DNA from: Unio delphinus
Lineage: Eukaryota > Mollusca > Bivalvia > Unionida > Unionidae
DNA length: 64,000 bases
Reading direction: 5' to 3'
Assembly: GCA_029339505.1 (NCBI GenBank)
Contig: JAQISU010000132.1
Span: forward strand, 5,822,501-5,886,500
Of this stretch, positions 22,346-34,250 are shown one piece after another. The position numbers were made by a program, and so were the translations under genes. The notes under the pieces were generated by a model. It was not told where the DNA came from, searched no databases, and saw only the letters and a list, made by a program, of their open reading frames with translations. Every line of letters starts with the position of its first letter. Position 1 is the stretch's first letter.

Positions 22346-23213
22346 CCCAGTCTTAGAGACACAAGATGTTCACATATTGTCCCGTCCATTCGCGTATACA
22401 ATAACAGACTTTAAACTACAGTAGTGGACCACCTATTTCTGTGAATAATCAACACTTTCAAGTTGTGGTATAATTCCATACGAGTCCAAGCATGAAAACG
22501 TTTATAGGAGTTATCACATATGCAACATAATGAAGCTCAGGTACTGCTGATAAGCCAGTGAACAATCTTGAATGTCCACTTTATGGTTCTTTATTAATCC
22601 CGCATAAAGATGTATATGCTGTCATTTACTGACTTTGCCACAGCAAGTAAATCAGAACTACTTAACATTGAAAGATTTCGAAAGCTGTGTTGGCTAGTTA
22701 AAACCCTCATCATGAATGTATTCTGTGAGTTGTACCTGATAGTGGAAGACGTTTTTCTTTTCCTACGAGCATTTGTTTTTTCCAACCACTTTTTCAGAGT
22801 AATCCCAGATGAGGTTCCGGATGATCCATATGCATCCGCTTTTACAGCTGTTAACAGTGCTGGAATGGCTCTGAGAATTGGAGACATTCCACAAGTCTGT
22901 TACATCTATGTCACTTCTGACTTTGATAAATGCATTTTTTTGTGCGGTTGCATTATGCTGACTAAGTTGTGTTTGCGTAAACCACATGGGAATAAGTACC
23001 GTTAATTTGGTCGGATAAAGCCTCATTGTGACCACGCACTCACTGTGTATTGCACTCATTACTTTAGCAAGCTACTTTGTGCTAATGTCAACCTTAGCTT
23101 CATGATACTACATTAATTTAGGGTATCCTGTTCAATTACAACAATAATGAGTTTCCCACTGGTGAGTCATTGACCATCATTTGGCTTTTACGATCCAAAT
23201 GTTGCAGTATAAT
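22346..23213. other. Unrecognised stretch with overlapping short frames
   Basis: Frames at 22594-22887 (-, 97 codons) and 22610-23005 (+, 131 codons) overlap on opposite strands. The minus frame has a more protein-like composition (Ser/Thr/Lys/Arg-rich, for example KKWLEKTNARRKRKTSSTIR), but no domain is recognised. It could be a decayed transposon or host-gene fragment. Confidence 0.25.
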
Positions 23214-23400
23214 TGGTGAAGGAAGAACCAGAGAAAACCCGGGTAAGAGCCACCGACTCATGGGAACCAAGAGGCAGATTTCTTTACATACCTACATTGG
23301 TCGAACCCGAGAATCGAAGCCACGAGTAAAGAGGTAACATGGCAGTGATCAGTAAAGGAAAGTGCTCTTGACCACTCAGTTAACCCTGCCCTTCTCTCCT
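23214..23400 (-). mobile_element. tRNA-derived SINE, family B, divergent copy
   Basis: Sequence from GAAGGAAGAACCAGAGAAAA through ACCGACTC, then CGAACCCGAGAATCGAAGCC to AAGTGCTCTTGACCACTC, is the reverse complement of the SINE-B body and head seen at 32756-33006, with many substitutions. Confidence 0.7.
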
Positions 23401-24356
23401 AATTTGTTTTTCATTTTTGAAATCGTTAAAAACTGTTGTAATCAAAGTAATTGTGAGATACAATTGGTATCAGAAGTTCACTTAATGTGCAGAACTGGTT
23501 CAGTGCCGAGCCTTCTTTAGCAAATTGGAACACAGTTTTAATCTGTGCCTCTTTTCACAGATCAGAGTCGCTTTTCATTTCCATAATCACATTCGTAATT
23601 ACAAAATCCAAAGTAGTTTTCTTCTCCTTGGTCTGATGTGCTTGAATGGGAGATACATTGTCTTTGAGATATTATGCCTAGTAATTATCGACCTTTGTAA
23701 GTTCAGGGTTTCTTTGGGCTGACGTTGCATTAATCCTTCCCCAGTACTTGTACCATATGCTTACAGCTCTAGTATTTAGAAACCCCACTTCGCCGACTCC
23801 TGAGAAAAGCTCAAATTCTGTTCGGGCAAGTTCAAGTTTGCAAAGCACTTGCCGATGGATTATTAAAACTAATTGAGAGATACGAGAATCTTGTATTTAA
23901 TGTCAGTAAGCTGTGTAAACTACCGGTACGCTAAATAAGCTCTGTACAAGCTATTTACCGACATGGGGTCGTGTTTAATTTACAATGTTGTACGTTCTGC
24001 AAATTGTATACCCTGTGATCGTGCCTCAACAACTTCATTTAGCATCGATAATTAGCACATTTTCATTTTCAACATAAATGGACAGTTTCTTTCATTAATT
24101 GTTTGTGTCCTTTCCATCTTGAAGTCGATGTCAATGGCAGTCTCTTTTGATAATGTGAATAATTTCCTGTTTAAAGCAAGTTGTTGCAAATAAGGAATAA
24201 ATATTTATATTTTAAATTATCGCTTACATTTTATTTAAAATATAGTCAACAGCTGTCACTCACGGAATTTTTTAAACAAATACCCTACGCCGGACATTAT
24301 TATTATTATCAGTGGTAGTAATAGTAGTAGTAGTTGTATAATATCAAAATCGATTA

Positions 24357-24391
<35 letters not shown>

Positions 24392-25189
24392 GTTGTTTTG
24401 TGTGCATAGTTTAAAAAAAATCACAATTAAGGGTGTATGTTGTTATCTTTCAACATATATGTTCCAATATAGAATATACGAATGCAACTGACTCTCATCC
24501 ATCATATTTTTAAAATCATCAATGGCTTGAAAATATACACCAATTCAAGTTTGTTCAAGCTATAAAACAATATATGGACTGGTCGGTTGTTTTATTTGCC
24601 GAGATCAAAACACAGTCTACTTATGTGAGAAGATTGTGATGACCTGAAAATCTAAAGAAGACTTAGATGAATATTCAGTGCGACCCTGAAATAAAAATTT
24701 AACCTGCTTTCTCTGAGACATACATGTATATTAAATATTAAATTACCCCTGACACTAAATTAATTGAATGTGAGATAACTCAACTACTACCTCTTCTCAA
24801 AGACGAACATTTTTCAACAGGGAAAGCTTTAATTCACATGCAATTAGTTGACGCTACAAAACATTATCTTTCACACTCGCACAAAAGGTGACTTTATTTT
24901 CTGCTGCGATAACAGCTACTTTTTTGCAACATCTAGCAAACGAATTGCTTAAATTCTCGTTCAAATCGAAAGTATTGACAGATTTGAATTTAATCGTGTA
25001 CTGGAGTACGGCAAATAAAATCAAAATATGAGGTTTATAACATCAATTCACACGATCTGCCTTCATTTAAACATTCCTTGCTCATCAAATGTAATAATTG
25101 ATTAATTAGGATACTCGAAGCCGTCATTGCTGATATGCTTCAGTGACGATTAAGGCAAGTTAGGAAATCCTGGCGATACACTGAAAAAC
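23401..25189. other. Gene-free stretch with (TAT)n microsatellite
   Basis: No credible gene. A TTA/TAG-type trinucleotide region lies at about 24296-24392, including a clean (ATT)n near 24358-24390. The rest is AT-rich with no recognisable motif. Confidence 0.55.
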
Positions 25190-25455
25190 ACATTATCCTG
25201 ACACCAGGCCGACCAGTCATAACACTAACTTCTTAATGCTAAGCACCCTGGGAGGTAGCTGTTAGTACCATTTATAAGTCTTTGGTATGATTTGGTCGTG
25301 GTACAAACATGCGACTTCTCGCATTCGAGTCAGACGCTCTAACCACTATTACACCATTTCTGTAAGTCTTTGGTAATACTCGGCCGGGACTCGAACCCAC
25401 AACCCCCCGCTTCCGCGGCGGACGCTCTAACCTCGAAGCCACCGGAGCGGTTTAA
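25190..25455 (-). mobile_element. tRNA-derived SINE, family A, with doubled head (copy 3)
   Basis: The body (CATTATCCTGACACCAGGCC, AGTACCATTTATAAGTCTTT) is followed on the right by one tRNA-like head (about 25275-25352) and then a second one (about 25358-25450), each preceded by TAAGTCTTTGGTA. The outer head has GGGACTCGAACCCAC and ACCGGAGCGG. The tandem heads suggest a dimer or a nested insertion. Confidence 0.8.
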
Positions 25456-25493
25456 GGCCTAGTGATTTTAATGGCTATGCTGGTTGAACCTCT

Positions 25494-25862
25494 TTAGCGT
25501 TTATATATCAAAACGGATGGCTCCGACGCTGCTAGTTTTCATATATCAAAGCTGTGATGGCTCCGACGCTGACAGCCTTCCTATAGCAAAGTTGTGATGG
25601 CTGCTAGCCTTCATATATCAAAGCTGTGATGGCTCCGACGCTGATAGCCTTTATATATCAAAATTGTGATGGCTCTGACGCTGCTAGCCTTCATATGTCA
25701 AAGCTGTGATGGCTCCGATGATGTTAACCTTTATATATCAAAACTGGGATAGCTCTGATGCTGATAGCCTTCATATGTCAATGCAGCGATGGCTCCGACG
25801 CTTCTAGCCTTTATATATCAAAGTATGATGGCTGCTAGCCTTCATATATCAAAGCTGTGTTT
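25494..25862. repeat. Minisatellite, about 40 bp unit, about 10 copies
   Basis: The unit contains AGCCTTCATATATCAAAGC followed by TGTGATGGCTCCGACGCTG. Several copies are shortened by loss of CTCCGACGCTGA. More GC than the other arrays. Confidence 0.93.
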
Positions 25863-26494
25863 CACAGTTCGTCTAGTAGAGAAATTGTAATGCCATTATG
25901 ATGAAGTGACGCATCATGGTGTTGATTATGTTGTGTTAAAATTATGCAACATACGAATTCAAGGTCGATAGCTGATGACCTTGAATCGTTCCCATTTTCG
26001 GAAGATAGCCGTGACATTTCCAATTTGTATTTCGTTCCCCGTTTTGGGAAGACACCCGTCACTTTTTCTGTTTTCATACACCACAGACTGATCATATTGT
26101 AAGATACTTCTGGTAAATACAGTACAAATATGGTAAATACATCTCTGCTAGATCTTTCAATATCGTCAAAGATGCTGCCAGGACTTTATATAAACGGGGC
26201 ATGTCTACGTTGTCCCCAAATCAAGGGGAGAGTAGGAAAATATCGGTCTATATTTCTTCCTGCTCCACTGTGTTAGAGATCTACTGGAATCAAAATCTGC
26301 AAAAGATGCCTCTCTCTAGATGTATAAGCAGTTATTTCTGAGTTTATTATTCTCCTGATCTGTGAATGAATAATGCTCTGTGCTGATACAAGATGCTAAA
26401 TGAATGAATATCTGTATAGATAGCTAAGCCAACTTGAACAAGTTAGAAAGCTGCTCTTAATGGATGGTATGTACAATTGTCCAAAGCTTATTGG
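25863..26494. other. Gene-free stretch
   Basis: Only short frames without recognisable domains. CCAAAGCTTATTGG at 26481-26494 is the left target-site duplication of the following SINE. Confidence 0.5.
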
Positions 26495-26730
26495 TTGTTA
26501 TTGTTTTAGTATTTTTTTACAACACAATATATGCTGTACATGGCGGCCAGTATTAATAGTGGAGGAAGAACCCGCGAAAACCCTGGAAAAAACCACCGAC
26601 CCACCAGACTGGCAAGCTTTCTCACATACCAGCATTGACCGAATCCGAGACTCGAACCCACGCAGACATAAGCGATATGGCAGTGAACCGTAACGGAGAA
26701 CGTTTTAGAATACTCAGCCACTTGGGGCCA
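26495..26730 (-). mobile_element. tRNA-derived SINE, family B, with target-site duplication
   Basis: Inverted copy: the 3' tail is at the left (TTGTTATTGTTTTAG, then CAACACAATATATGCTG), the body contains GTGGAGGAAGAACC and CACCGACCCACCAG, and the B-box-like GAGACTCGAACCCACG is near 26650. The 5' head ends near 26730. Flanking direct repeats CCAAAGCTTATTGG (26481-26494) and CCAGAGCTTATTGG (26731-26744) differ at one base, a target duplication of about 14 bp as made by LINE machinery. Confidence 0.9.
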
Positions 26731-27024
26731 CCAGAGCTTATTGGCATTGTTTCTTAGATGTCTCTGATCCAAAATTAGATTCGTCACTCAAAATAATTTT
26801 ACTATAGTTTCATTTTGTTGATTTAGTGCTTTGCTGACTTCTATGCCAGAACTCGTAATTGTTCCATGATGACGTATTAGGGTTCCAGGTGTATTTTGAT
26901 AAAATAAATACTCTGTTCAATTTTTGTTCAGATTCTTATATTTATTGAAGTATCTCAATAGTGCAATATATATTTTTGCAGCACTGAATCATTCAGAATT
27001 GTTTCAGAATAGAACTGCATATTG

Positions 27025-27831
27025 CAATCTGCTTTTAAATTGCCTTCATCTTCATTAGGCTAGTTATTCTGCTTTTATCTTCATTAGGCTTAAATTGCCT
27101 TTATCTTCGTTAAGCTTAAATTGCCATTATCTTGATTAGGCTTGTTATTCTGCCTTTTCCTTCATTAGGCTTGGTATTCTGCCTTTATCTTCATTAGGCT
27201 TGTTATTCTGCTTTTTCCTTCATTAGGCTTGGTATTCTGCCTTTATCTTCATTAGGCTTGTTATTCTGCTTTTTCCTTCATTAGGCTTGTTATTCTGCCT
27301 TTATCTTCATTAGGCTTGTTATTCTGCCTTTTCCTTCATAAGGCTTGGTATTCTGCCTTTATCTTCATTACACTTAAATTGCCTTTATCTTCATTACACT
27401 TAAATTGCCTTTATCTTCATTAGGCTTGTTATTCTGCCTTTTCCTTCATTAGGCTTGGTATTCTGCCTTTATCTTCATTAGGCTTGATATTCTGCCTTTA
27501 TCTTCATTAGGCTTGGTATTCTGCCTTTTCCTTCATTATGCTTGGTATTCTGCCTTTATCTTCATTAGGCTTAAATTACATTTATCTTCGTTAAGCTTAA
27601 ATTGCCTTTATCTCCATTAGGCTTAAATTGCCTTTATCTTCATTAGGCTTAAATTGCCTTTATCTTCATTAGGCTTAAATTACCTTTATCCTAATGTAGT
27701 TAAGTGAGAAAGCTTGCCAGTAGCTTCTCGTGGGTCGGTGGTTCTTTCCGGGTTTTTCTGGTTTCTTCCTCCACCACTAATACTGGCCGCCATGTATAGC
27801 CTATATATTGTGCTGAAAAATGGCGTTAAAC

Positions 27832-27865
<34 letters not shown>

Positions 27866-28700
27866 ACCTTTATCTTCATTACGCTTAAATTACCTTTATC
27901 TTCATTAGGCTTAAATTGCCTTTATCTTCATTAGGCTTAAATTACTTTTATCTTCATAAAGCTTAAATTGCCTTTATCTTCATTAGGCTTAAATTGCCTT
28001 TATGTTCCTTGGGCTTAAATTGCCTTTGTCTTCATTAGGCTTCAATTGCCTTTATGTTCCTTGGGCTTAAATTGCCTTTGTCTTCATTAGGCTTAAATTG
28101 CCTTTATGTTCTTTGGGCTTAAATTGCCTTTGTCTTCATTAGGCTTAAATTGCCTTTATGTTCCTTGGGCTTAAATTGCCTTTGTCTTCATTAGGCTTAA
28201 ATTGCCTTTATGTTCCTTGGGCTTAAATTGCCTTTGCCTTCATTAGGCTTAAATTGCCTTTATGTTCCTTGGGCTTAAATTGCCTTTGTCTTCATTAGGC
28301 TTAAATTGCCTTTATGTTCTTTGGGCTTAAATTGCCTTTGTCTTCATTAGGCTTAAATTGCCTTTATGTTCCTTGGGCTTAAATTGCCTTTGTCTTCATT
28401 AGGCTTCAATTGCCTTTATGTTCCTTGGGCTTAAATTGCCTTCGTCTTCATTAGGCTTCAATTGCCTTTATGTTCCTTGGGCTTAAATTGCCTTTGTCTT
28501 CATTAGGCTTAAATTGCCTTTGTCTTCATTAAGCTTCAATTGCCTTTATGTTCCTTGGGCTTAAATTGCCTTTATCTTCATTAGGCTTGGTATTCTTCCT
28601 TTATCTTCATTAAGATTAAATTGCCTTTATCTGCATTAGGCTTAAACTACCTTTATTTTCATTAGGCTTAAATTGTCTTTATCTTCATTAGGCTTGGTAT
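27025..28700. repeat. Minisatellite, 26 bp unit with 52-bp dimers, about 55-60 copies
   Basis: The basic unit is TTAAATTGCCTTTATCTTCATTAGGC with variants (TTGTTATTCTGCC, TTGGTATTCTGCC). From about 27990 to 28560 two unit types alternate, one with TTTATGTTCCTTGGGC and one with TTTGTCTTCATTAGGC, giving a 52-bp higher-order repeat. A 5'-truncated SINE-B at 27697-27862 sits inside the array. Confidence 0.95.
27697..27862 (+). mobile_element. SINE family B, 5'-truncated, poly(A) tailed
   Basis: Begins within the SINE-B body (GTGAGAAAGCTTGCCAGTAG, GTGGGTCGGTGGTTCTTTCC) and ends GCTGAAAAATGGCGTTAAAC followed by an A run of about 29 bases. Array-type sequence AAATTACCTTTATC occurs on both sides, so it inserted into the 26-bp minisatellite. 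Confidence 0.88.
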
Positions 28701-28814
28701 TTTGCTAATGTGACTAAAAATGGAATTGACATACATGTCATTCTGCATGTACACCAGACTCATACTCAACATAGGTTTTGGTTAAAAATCACTGTTATTT
28801 CTAGTAACACTCTC

Positions 28815-29077
28815 CAAGCTAAAACACAATGTACATGTCATTGTTAAAACACAATATACATGTCATTGTTAAAACACAATATACATGTCAATGTTAAAAA
28901 ACAATATACATGTCATTGTTAAAACACAATATACATGTCATTGTTAAAACACAATATACATGTCATTGGTAAAACACAATATACATGTCATTGTTAAAAC
29001 ACAATATACATGTCATTGTTAAAACACAATATACATGTCAATGTTAAAACACAATATACATATCACTGTTAACACTC
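28815..29077. repeat. Minisatellite, 25 bp unit, about 10 copies
   Basis: The unit AAAACACAATATACATGTCA plus TTGTT is repeated about ten times with few changes. Confidence 0.95.
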
Positions 29078-30852
29078 ATTCAGTGTGAATTATTTAGAAT
29101 TACAGTACATGTACATGGCAATAAAGAACATTGACAACTGATAACTATAACTTTATGTCTTTACCATGTTTGCCTTGACATTCTTTCATTGTATTAGCAT
29201 TTAGATGTTATCAAGGAAGAGATTACACTTTCTTTTGATTAATAATTAATTTAATTAGCTTAATCTATTTCAAATCAATACATTTTGGCAAGACACTTCA
29301 AGAAACTAAATGACAATATTCCATTCACTCTGTTCATTTTATAAACAACACCAAACAGAATAGTAGAGACACTTTTCTTTTCAACAAACTTCTCCACAGC
29401 AGGTTTAGGATCAAAATCGTTAAATTCAGAATCTTTATCTGTAAACTTTATTTCTTTTTTAAATGTCCATAATACCTATTAATTATAAAACTAAGTAATA
29501 AGAAACCTTACAAGCCAATGATATTAAAACTAGCAATATTACTAAAGCACTCTGAAAAGAAGTAGGAATACATCAAGTTAGTAATGTTTGCCTCCAGTTT
29601 CTCATTTTGCAAGCAACAGACATGTCCTTTTCGAATATTTTTTGCACATATCTCAGTTTAATTGACATTCTTTATCATAATCAAAGCTGGATGCATTAAC
29701 AACTTTCTGTCAAGCGAGAACTGGAATCATTGCAGCCTTCCATGTAACAGCAAGGAAATTATTTAAAGTTGTCATTGGAATAGTACATGTGATAATTACT
29801 CTAACAAGAAAAGAATATCTGCAGAAAACAAAACAGCAGATTTTATGATTTAAAATGATTAACAAATAAAACAAGTCCAAAATTCTAGGCATTATTGTTT
29901 CTGATGCAGTAAGCAATAAAACTGCCACTTATACAAATCTCACAGTGAAAACCAGAAACTTGAGCTTGATGAAGTCAAATTTAGACTTATCCTGGCAGTC
30001 AGGCAAGTGGATTTGTAATTCCTATTCCCGGTCCACTTGATCCTAGCTTGAAAATGCACACACTTGCTTTGTAGAAACTGTACAAACAAAAGTGTAATTC
30101 TATTATTTAAAAAAATGTGTGGAGGACTGCTGGAGTGTTCACATGTCCAAAATAGAAAATACATTTATTTTTACACTGATCACACAAAATATTATTACTA
30201 ATGACACATACAAAATAACATGGTCATGAATCTAATGATTTAAACTGGCTAATCATTCTCATCCAGCTGGTACCAGGTACATGTACCATGATTTTAAAAT
30301 GCTCATAGTCTGTGTCTACATCCTTGTTTGTTTGTACCCCCCTGCCTATTTCAACGAAAAGCATAAACAAGATAAAAGGTCAATAAATCTTATTCAATTC
30401 ATTCATTGATTTATAATTTCTAACCCGATTGTGACCAGGGAGTCCATAACACCTTTATCGTCTGCGCATCTGATGCTTAACGGAAGTTTTAATACTAACA
30501 CGACACCATATTGCACACAATTTGGGCAAGTCTTTTTTCCGCAAATAGAGTGACATCATTGCTCCTATTTGGTTACTTCCGGATACTTTTATCATTACGG
30601 TAAGGCTCAGAGTTATATCCCTTTGCCACCTATAAAATCTACCTTCTGTGTACATACATGCGTATGAAAATGGACTTGTCCAGGAACTGGAAATTGATCT
30701 CGAGGACGGACATGGTTTTAATGAAAACTTATGTTAAGCATTAGATGATTATCTTGTTTATGCTTTTTGTTACTGAAATCGGCAGGAGGTTACAAACAAA
30801 CGGGGATGTAGAGACAGACTATAATCCATTCTAATACAACGTCCAATCAATG
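29078..30852. other. 3' flank of zinc-finger gene 2, no other gene
   Basis: AT-rich unique-looking sequence containing only short frames with no domain. The part nearest 30852 is presumably the 3' UTR of the minus-strand gene. A minus-strand ATTAAA at 30717-30722 is a possible weak polyadenylation signal. Confidence 0.45.
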
Positions 30853-31560
30853 TTACTGCAATGTTTCAACTGGCTTATCAACTGCTTCATGTCTGTTATT
30901 AGAGATGTTTAAATTATGTTGTCTTGTATGCCTTCTCATATTACCCATCTGACTGAATAACTGACCACAAACTTCACATTTGTATGGTTTCTCTCCAGTA
31001 TGAACCCTTTTGTGCATTTTTAGACTTCCATTGTCATAAAATTTCTTCATACATACTTCACATTCGTATGATTTGACTCCAGAGTGCATTCTAAAATGCT
31101 GCCTTAAGTTGCTGCTATGATAAAACTGTAGTCCGCAAACTTCACATTTGTATGGCTTGTCTCCAGTGTGTTGTCTGTTGTGGATTTTTAAACTACCTGG
31201 CTGAGTAAATGTATTACCACAAATCTGACATTTGTATGGCTTACTCCCTGTGTGCTTTCTCAAATGAGTCTTTAAGCCTGCCGAATGAATAAATCCGTAA
31301 CCACAAATTTCACATTTGTATGGTTTTTCTCCACTATGTATCCTAAAATGTCTCCTCAGAGCACCACTTTCAGTAAACTCACTCCCGCATTCTTGACATT
31401 TGTATGGTCTTTCACCTGTATGAATCCTCATATGCCTTCTCAAGTGTACTTTCTGATTAAACACTTTAAAACACACTTCACATTTAATTTTATTCCCTTC
31501 TGTCTGATTTCCAGCAAACTCCTGATTTACACTGGACAACTGTGGCTCTTCAGAATCCAT
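30853..31560 (-). CDS. C2H2 zinc-finger protein, 7 fingers (gene 2)
   Basis: This 235-residue protein has a short acidic/polar N-terminus (about 24 residues), seven tandem C2H2 fingers (about residues 25-215) and a roughly 20-residue tail. Linkers are mostly TGEKP or TGDKP-like; SGVKS before finger 6 is degenerate. Fingers are intact C-X2-C-X12-H-X3-H. Helix -1/3/6 residues by finger are Q/H/R, E/A/R, H/G/T, Q/S/I, H/N/Q, D/S/M and Q/N/R. A nuclear DNA-binding role is expected from the family; no effector domain is visible and the target is unknown. An in-frame TAA 33 nt upstream supports the ATG, although the context is weaker (C at -3, G at +4). The gene is intronless within the frame. Its helices differ from those of gene 1, so these are not recent copies of each other, despite shared architecture. 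Confidence 0.93.
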   Translation of the reverse strand: MDSEEPQLSSVNQEFAGNQTEGNKIKCEVCFKVFNQKVHLRRHMRIHTGERPYKCQECGSEFTESGALRRHFRIHSGEKPYKCEICGYGFIHSAGLKTHLRKHTGSKPYKCQICGNTFTQPGSLKIHNRQHTGDKPYKCEVCGLQFYHSSNLRQHFRMHSGVKSYECEVCMKKFYDNGSLKMHKRVHTGEKPYKCEVCGQLFSQMGNMRRHTRQHNLNISNNRHEAVDKPVETLQ

Positions 31561-32755
31561 TGGACAGTGTGGAAACTGACATGGAAAAGTTTACATGTGA
31601 CGGTTCCTTTGTTGCGTATGATTATCGCAGGAAAATATGGAATAAACGTGCTAAAGTTCGATTAATTGCAAATCATGAAAGTTTCTACATTTCAAAGCTG
31701 ATCTGAAGTCTACATCAGCTAGCTTTCTTATTTTTCATTGCCAAAATTGAGCAGACTGGTTGAAGTCAATGAATCACTTTCGCTTTCTAATTTTTCATTG
31801 CTAGACTGGTTGTAGTCAATGAATCACGTTTATACCGAAACGAAGGTAATCACACGAACGGATGTAATCCGTGCAAGTTGCTATGGGGCGATTCACAGTT
31901 GTTACAAACATTTGAGATAGTGATTGGTATAATGTAAAGGTGTTTGCACTTGCAACATGCACAATAGAGAGAATGCTGGCATACCTCTTAGTTAATTTCA
32001 GGCTAAAATTTATTTGAATATTGTACTTGTGAAATTGTAAATGACAGATCCAAGTACACACTAAACTAGACCAACAAGTAGATCGCCGTTTCTTGTTGTT
32101 ATGGTTTTATCTTCTTGTTTTGGTTTATTTCCTCCGACATTACTGGTGGCAGAGATTAATCAGTTCTTACTCGATAATATTTATTACATTTATTTCGACT
32201 GACCATTGTAGGCGGTTGATAAGTAATCCCTCTTAATTGACCCAAGACACATTAAATCCAACAGAACATTCACGTTTAGCATGAATCCCTATCAGAACAG
32301 CTATGTATCCATCAGTTACTTGCGGCTCTTTTTGGTGTGTGGGGGTGGGGTGGGGTGGGTGGGGGGTGTTTTATCTATTTATTTGTATTTGTTTGTTTGG
32401 ACATTTTAATTGCTGACATGCATGGAAAACAGCATCACCCCCAATCTAAGAGTAACGCGTGGAAACCGTCTAATGAAGACTATATTATTAACAACTAATT
32501 AGTTGCTAAGCGCTGTTACTTTTGTCAAAATCTTCACGCACGCACACACACACACACACACACACATGAATCAAGAAACATGTAATTGCAGCAGAGTGGG
32601 GGAAGGCGGAATAAAGAAAACAAAAATACGATCCGTAAAATCATGAACTTGAAAAGATAAGTCTCAGAATTGGCTAATTAAATTTACTTTAACATACGAC
32701 AATTCATAAAACAATTTGGATATTTTATTACCTAGCTTTAACAATTTTTCAGGGG
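31561..32755. other. Upstream region of gene 2; G-rich tract and (CA)n
   Basis: Contains a near-direct repeat of about 66 bp around 31718-31805 (TTTCTTATTTTTCATTGC and TTTCTAATTTTTCATTGC, each with GACTGGTTG and AGTCAATGAATCAC). Also present are a G-rich tract at 32337-32369 and (CA)n near 32536-32566. No gene is recognised. Confidence 0.5.
32337..32369 (+). other. Potential G-quadruplex tract
   Basis: Runs GGGGG, GGGG, GGGG, GGG and GGGGGG are separated by single T residues, or by one or two bases, satisfying the usual G3+N1-7 pattern. It lies about 0.8 kb upstream of the gene 2 ATG. Confidence 0.7.
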
Positions 32756-33006
32756 GCCCCGAGTGGCCGAGTGGTCTAAAGTGCTCTTCGTTACGGATTA
32801 CTGCCATCTCACCTCTGTCTGCGTGGGTTCGAGTCTCAGACTCGGCCAATATGGGTATGTGAGAAAGCTTGCCAGTAGCTCCTCGTGGGTCGATGGTTCT
32901 TTCTGGGGGTTTTCCCGGGTTTTTTTTCCTCCACCATTAATACGGGCTGCCATGTATATCGTGTGCTGAAAAATGGCGTTAAATCCTACAACAACAACAA
33001 CAACAC
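32756..33006 (+). mobile_element. tRNA-derived SINE, family B, full-length
   Basis: A complete copy. The tRNA Leu/Ser-like head has CCCCGAGTGGCCGAGTGGTC and the B-box-like GGGTTCGAGTCTC. The body has GTGAGAAAGCTTGCCAGTAG and GGTTCTTTCTGGGGG. The end TGCTGAAAAATGGCGTTAAA leads into an (ACA)n tail. Other copies are at 26495 (-), 27697 (+), 23214 (-) and a scrap at 21014 (-). Confidence 0.9.
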
Positions 33007-33679
33007 CTCATATTATCATTGAATACAACTACACTTCATTCCACAGACTTATGTTAAGAAGGGTATGCATTATTTTAATGCAACAAACCATACATAGAGA
33101 TGACCTATGTTAAACTAACGTTTTCTGAAAACGACTATCAAATAATGGAAACATGGCCCAGACTGTAAACAAGCAAAGGTATGGCTACTTACAAATGAAC
33201 ATTATCTTAAATTATAATCATTAATCATGGACAAAAATTAGTTATGTAATATGTTGTTACAAATGGTCATTTCAATCTACAATCATGGACAAAAATTAGT
33301 TATGTAATATGTTGTTACAAATGGTCATTTCAATCTACAATCATGGACGAAAGTTAAACATGCAAACTAGATATTCCCAACAGCTGTGATAAGTTTTTTT
33401 TAATTATTTTATGGATGATCTGCAAAATATTATCATTTTGTTTTAAAAAGCGTGGAAAACGGATACGTTTTGGTTTGGTACGTTTTAACATCATCAGCAC
33501 GTGTTGATTAGGGTACACATCTTCTATCAAAGGCACGTTGAGACTTGAGTATCTATATATTACCATCCTTTCTGTAGAGTTTGTAGAATTTTCTTTGTTA
33601 GCACGCAAATATATCAAAGCACTAATATTTATGTGTGGCATCACTTAATTAGAAATCTTCTTCAGTGATCCCTTGCGGA
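33007..33679. other. Spacer with about 58-bp tandem duplication
   Basis: At 33226-33345 a unit with ATCATGGACAAAAATTAG, TTATGTAATATGTTGTTACA and AATGGTCATTTCAATCTAC occurs twice, followed by a partial third copy (AATCATGGACGAAAG). No gene is recognised. Confidence 0.75.
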
Positions 33680-34250
33680 AATCGGAAATCGGAACATTAT
33701 CCATAGCTTTTATGATGTGTGTTAAAACGATTCCCATAACAACGTGTATGAATATGATCCTTAAAGACACATTATCCATATCTTTTAAAATGTGTTGTAA
33801 AATGATTCACATAACAGCGTGTATGATCCTAAAGGACACATTATGCATAGCTTTTAAAAATGTGTTTTAAAACCTTTCATATAACAGCGTGTATGATATA
33901 CGATCCTTAAAGACACATTATTCGTAGCCTTAAATATGTTTTAAAATGATCCACTTAACAGCGTGTACGATATATTATCCTTAAAGACACATTATTCATA
34001 GCTTTTACGTGTGTTTTAAAATTATTCACATAACAACGTGTACGATATACGATCCTTAAAGACACATTATTCGTAGCCTTAAATATGTTTTAAAATGATT
34101 CACATAACAGCGCGTATGATATATGATCCTTAAAGACACATTATTCATAGCTTTTACGTGTGTTTTAAAATGATTCACATAACAGCGCGTATGATATATG
34201 ATTCTTAAAGACACATTACCCATAGCTTTTAAAATGTGTTTTAAAATGAC
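33680..34250. repeat. Minisatellite, about 70-76 bp unit, about 7 copies
   Basis: Unit landmarks in order: CTTAAAGACACATTATTCAT, AGCTTTTAAAATGTGTTTTA, AAATGATTCACATAACAGCG, TGTATGATATA. Copies vary in length and sequence. The 65-codon frame at 33673-33870 is an artefact of the repeat. Confidence 0.9.

Noticed and set aside
22610..23005. 131-codon plus-strand frame as a gene
   Set aside because: Overlaps an opposite-strand frame with more protein-like composition and neither has a recognised domain or splice context.
32756..32850. True tRNA gene (Leu or Ser-like)
   Set aside because: A and B boxes are present, but the sequence continues into a repeated SINE body with several copies and has no clean cloverleaf end.
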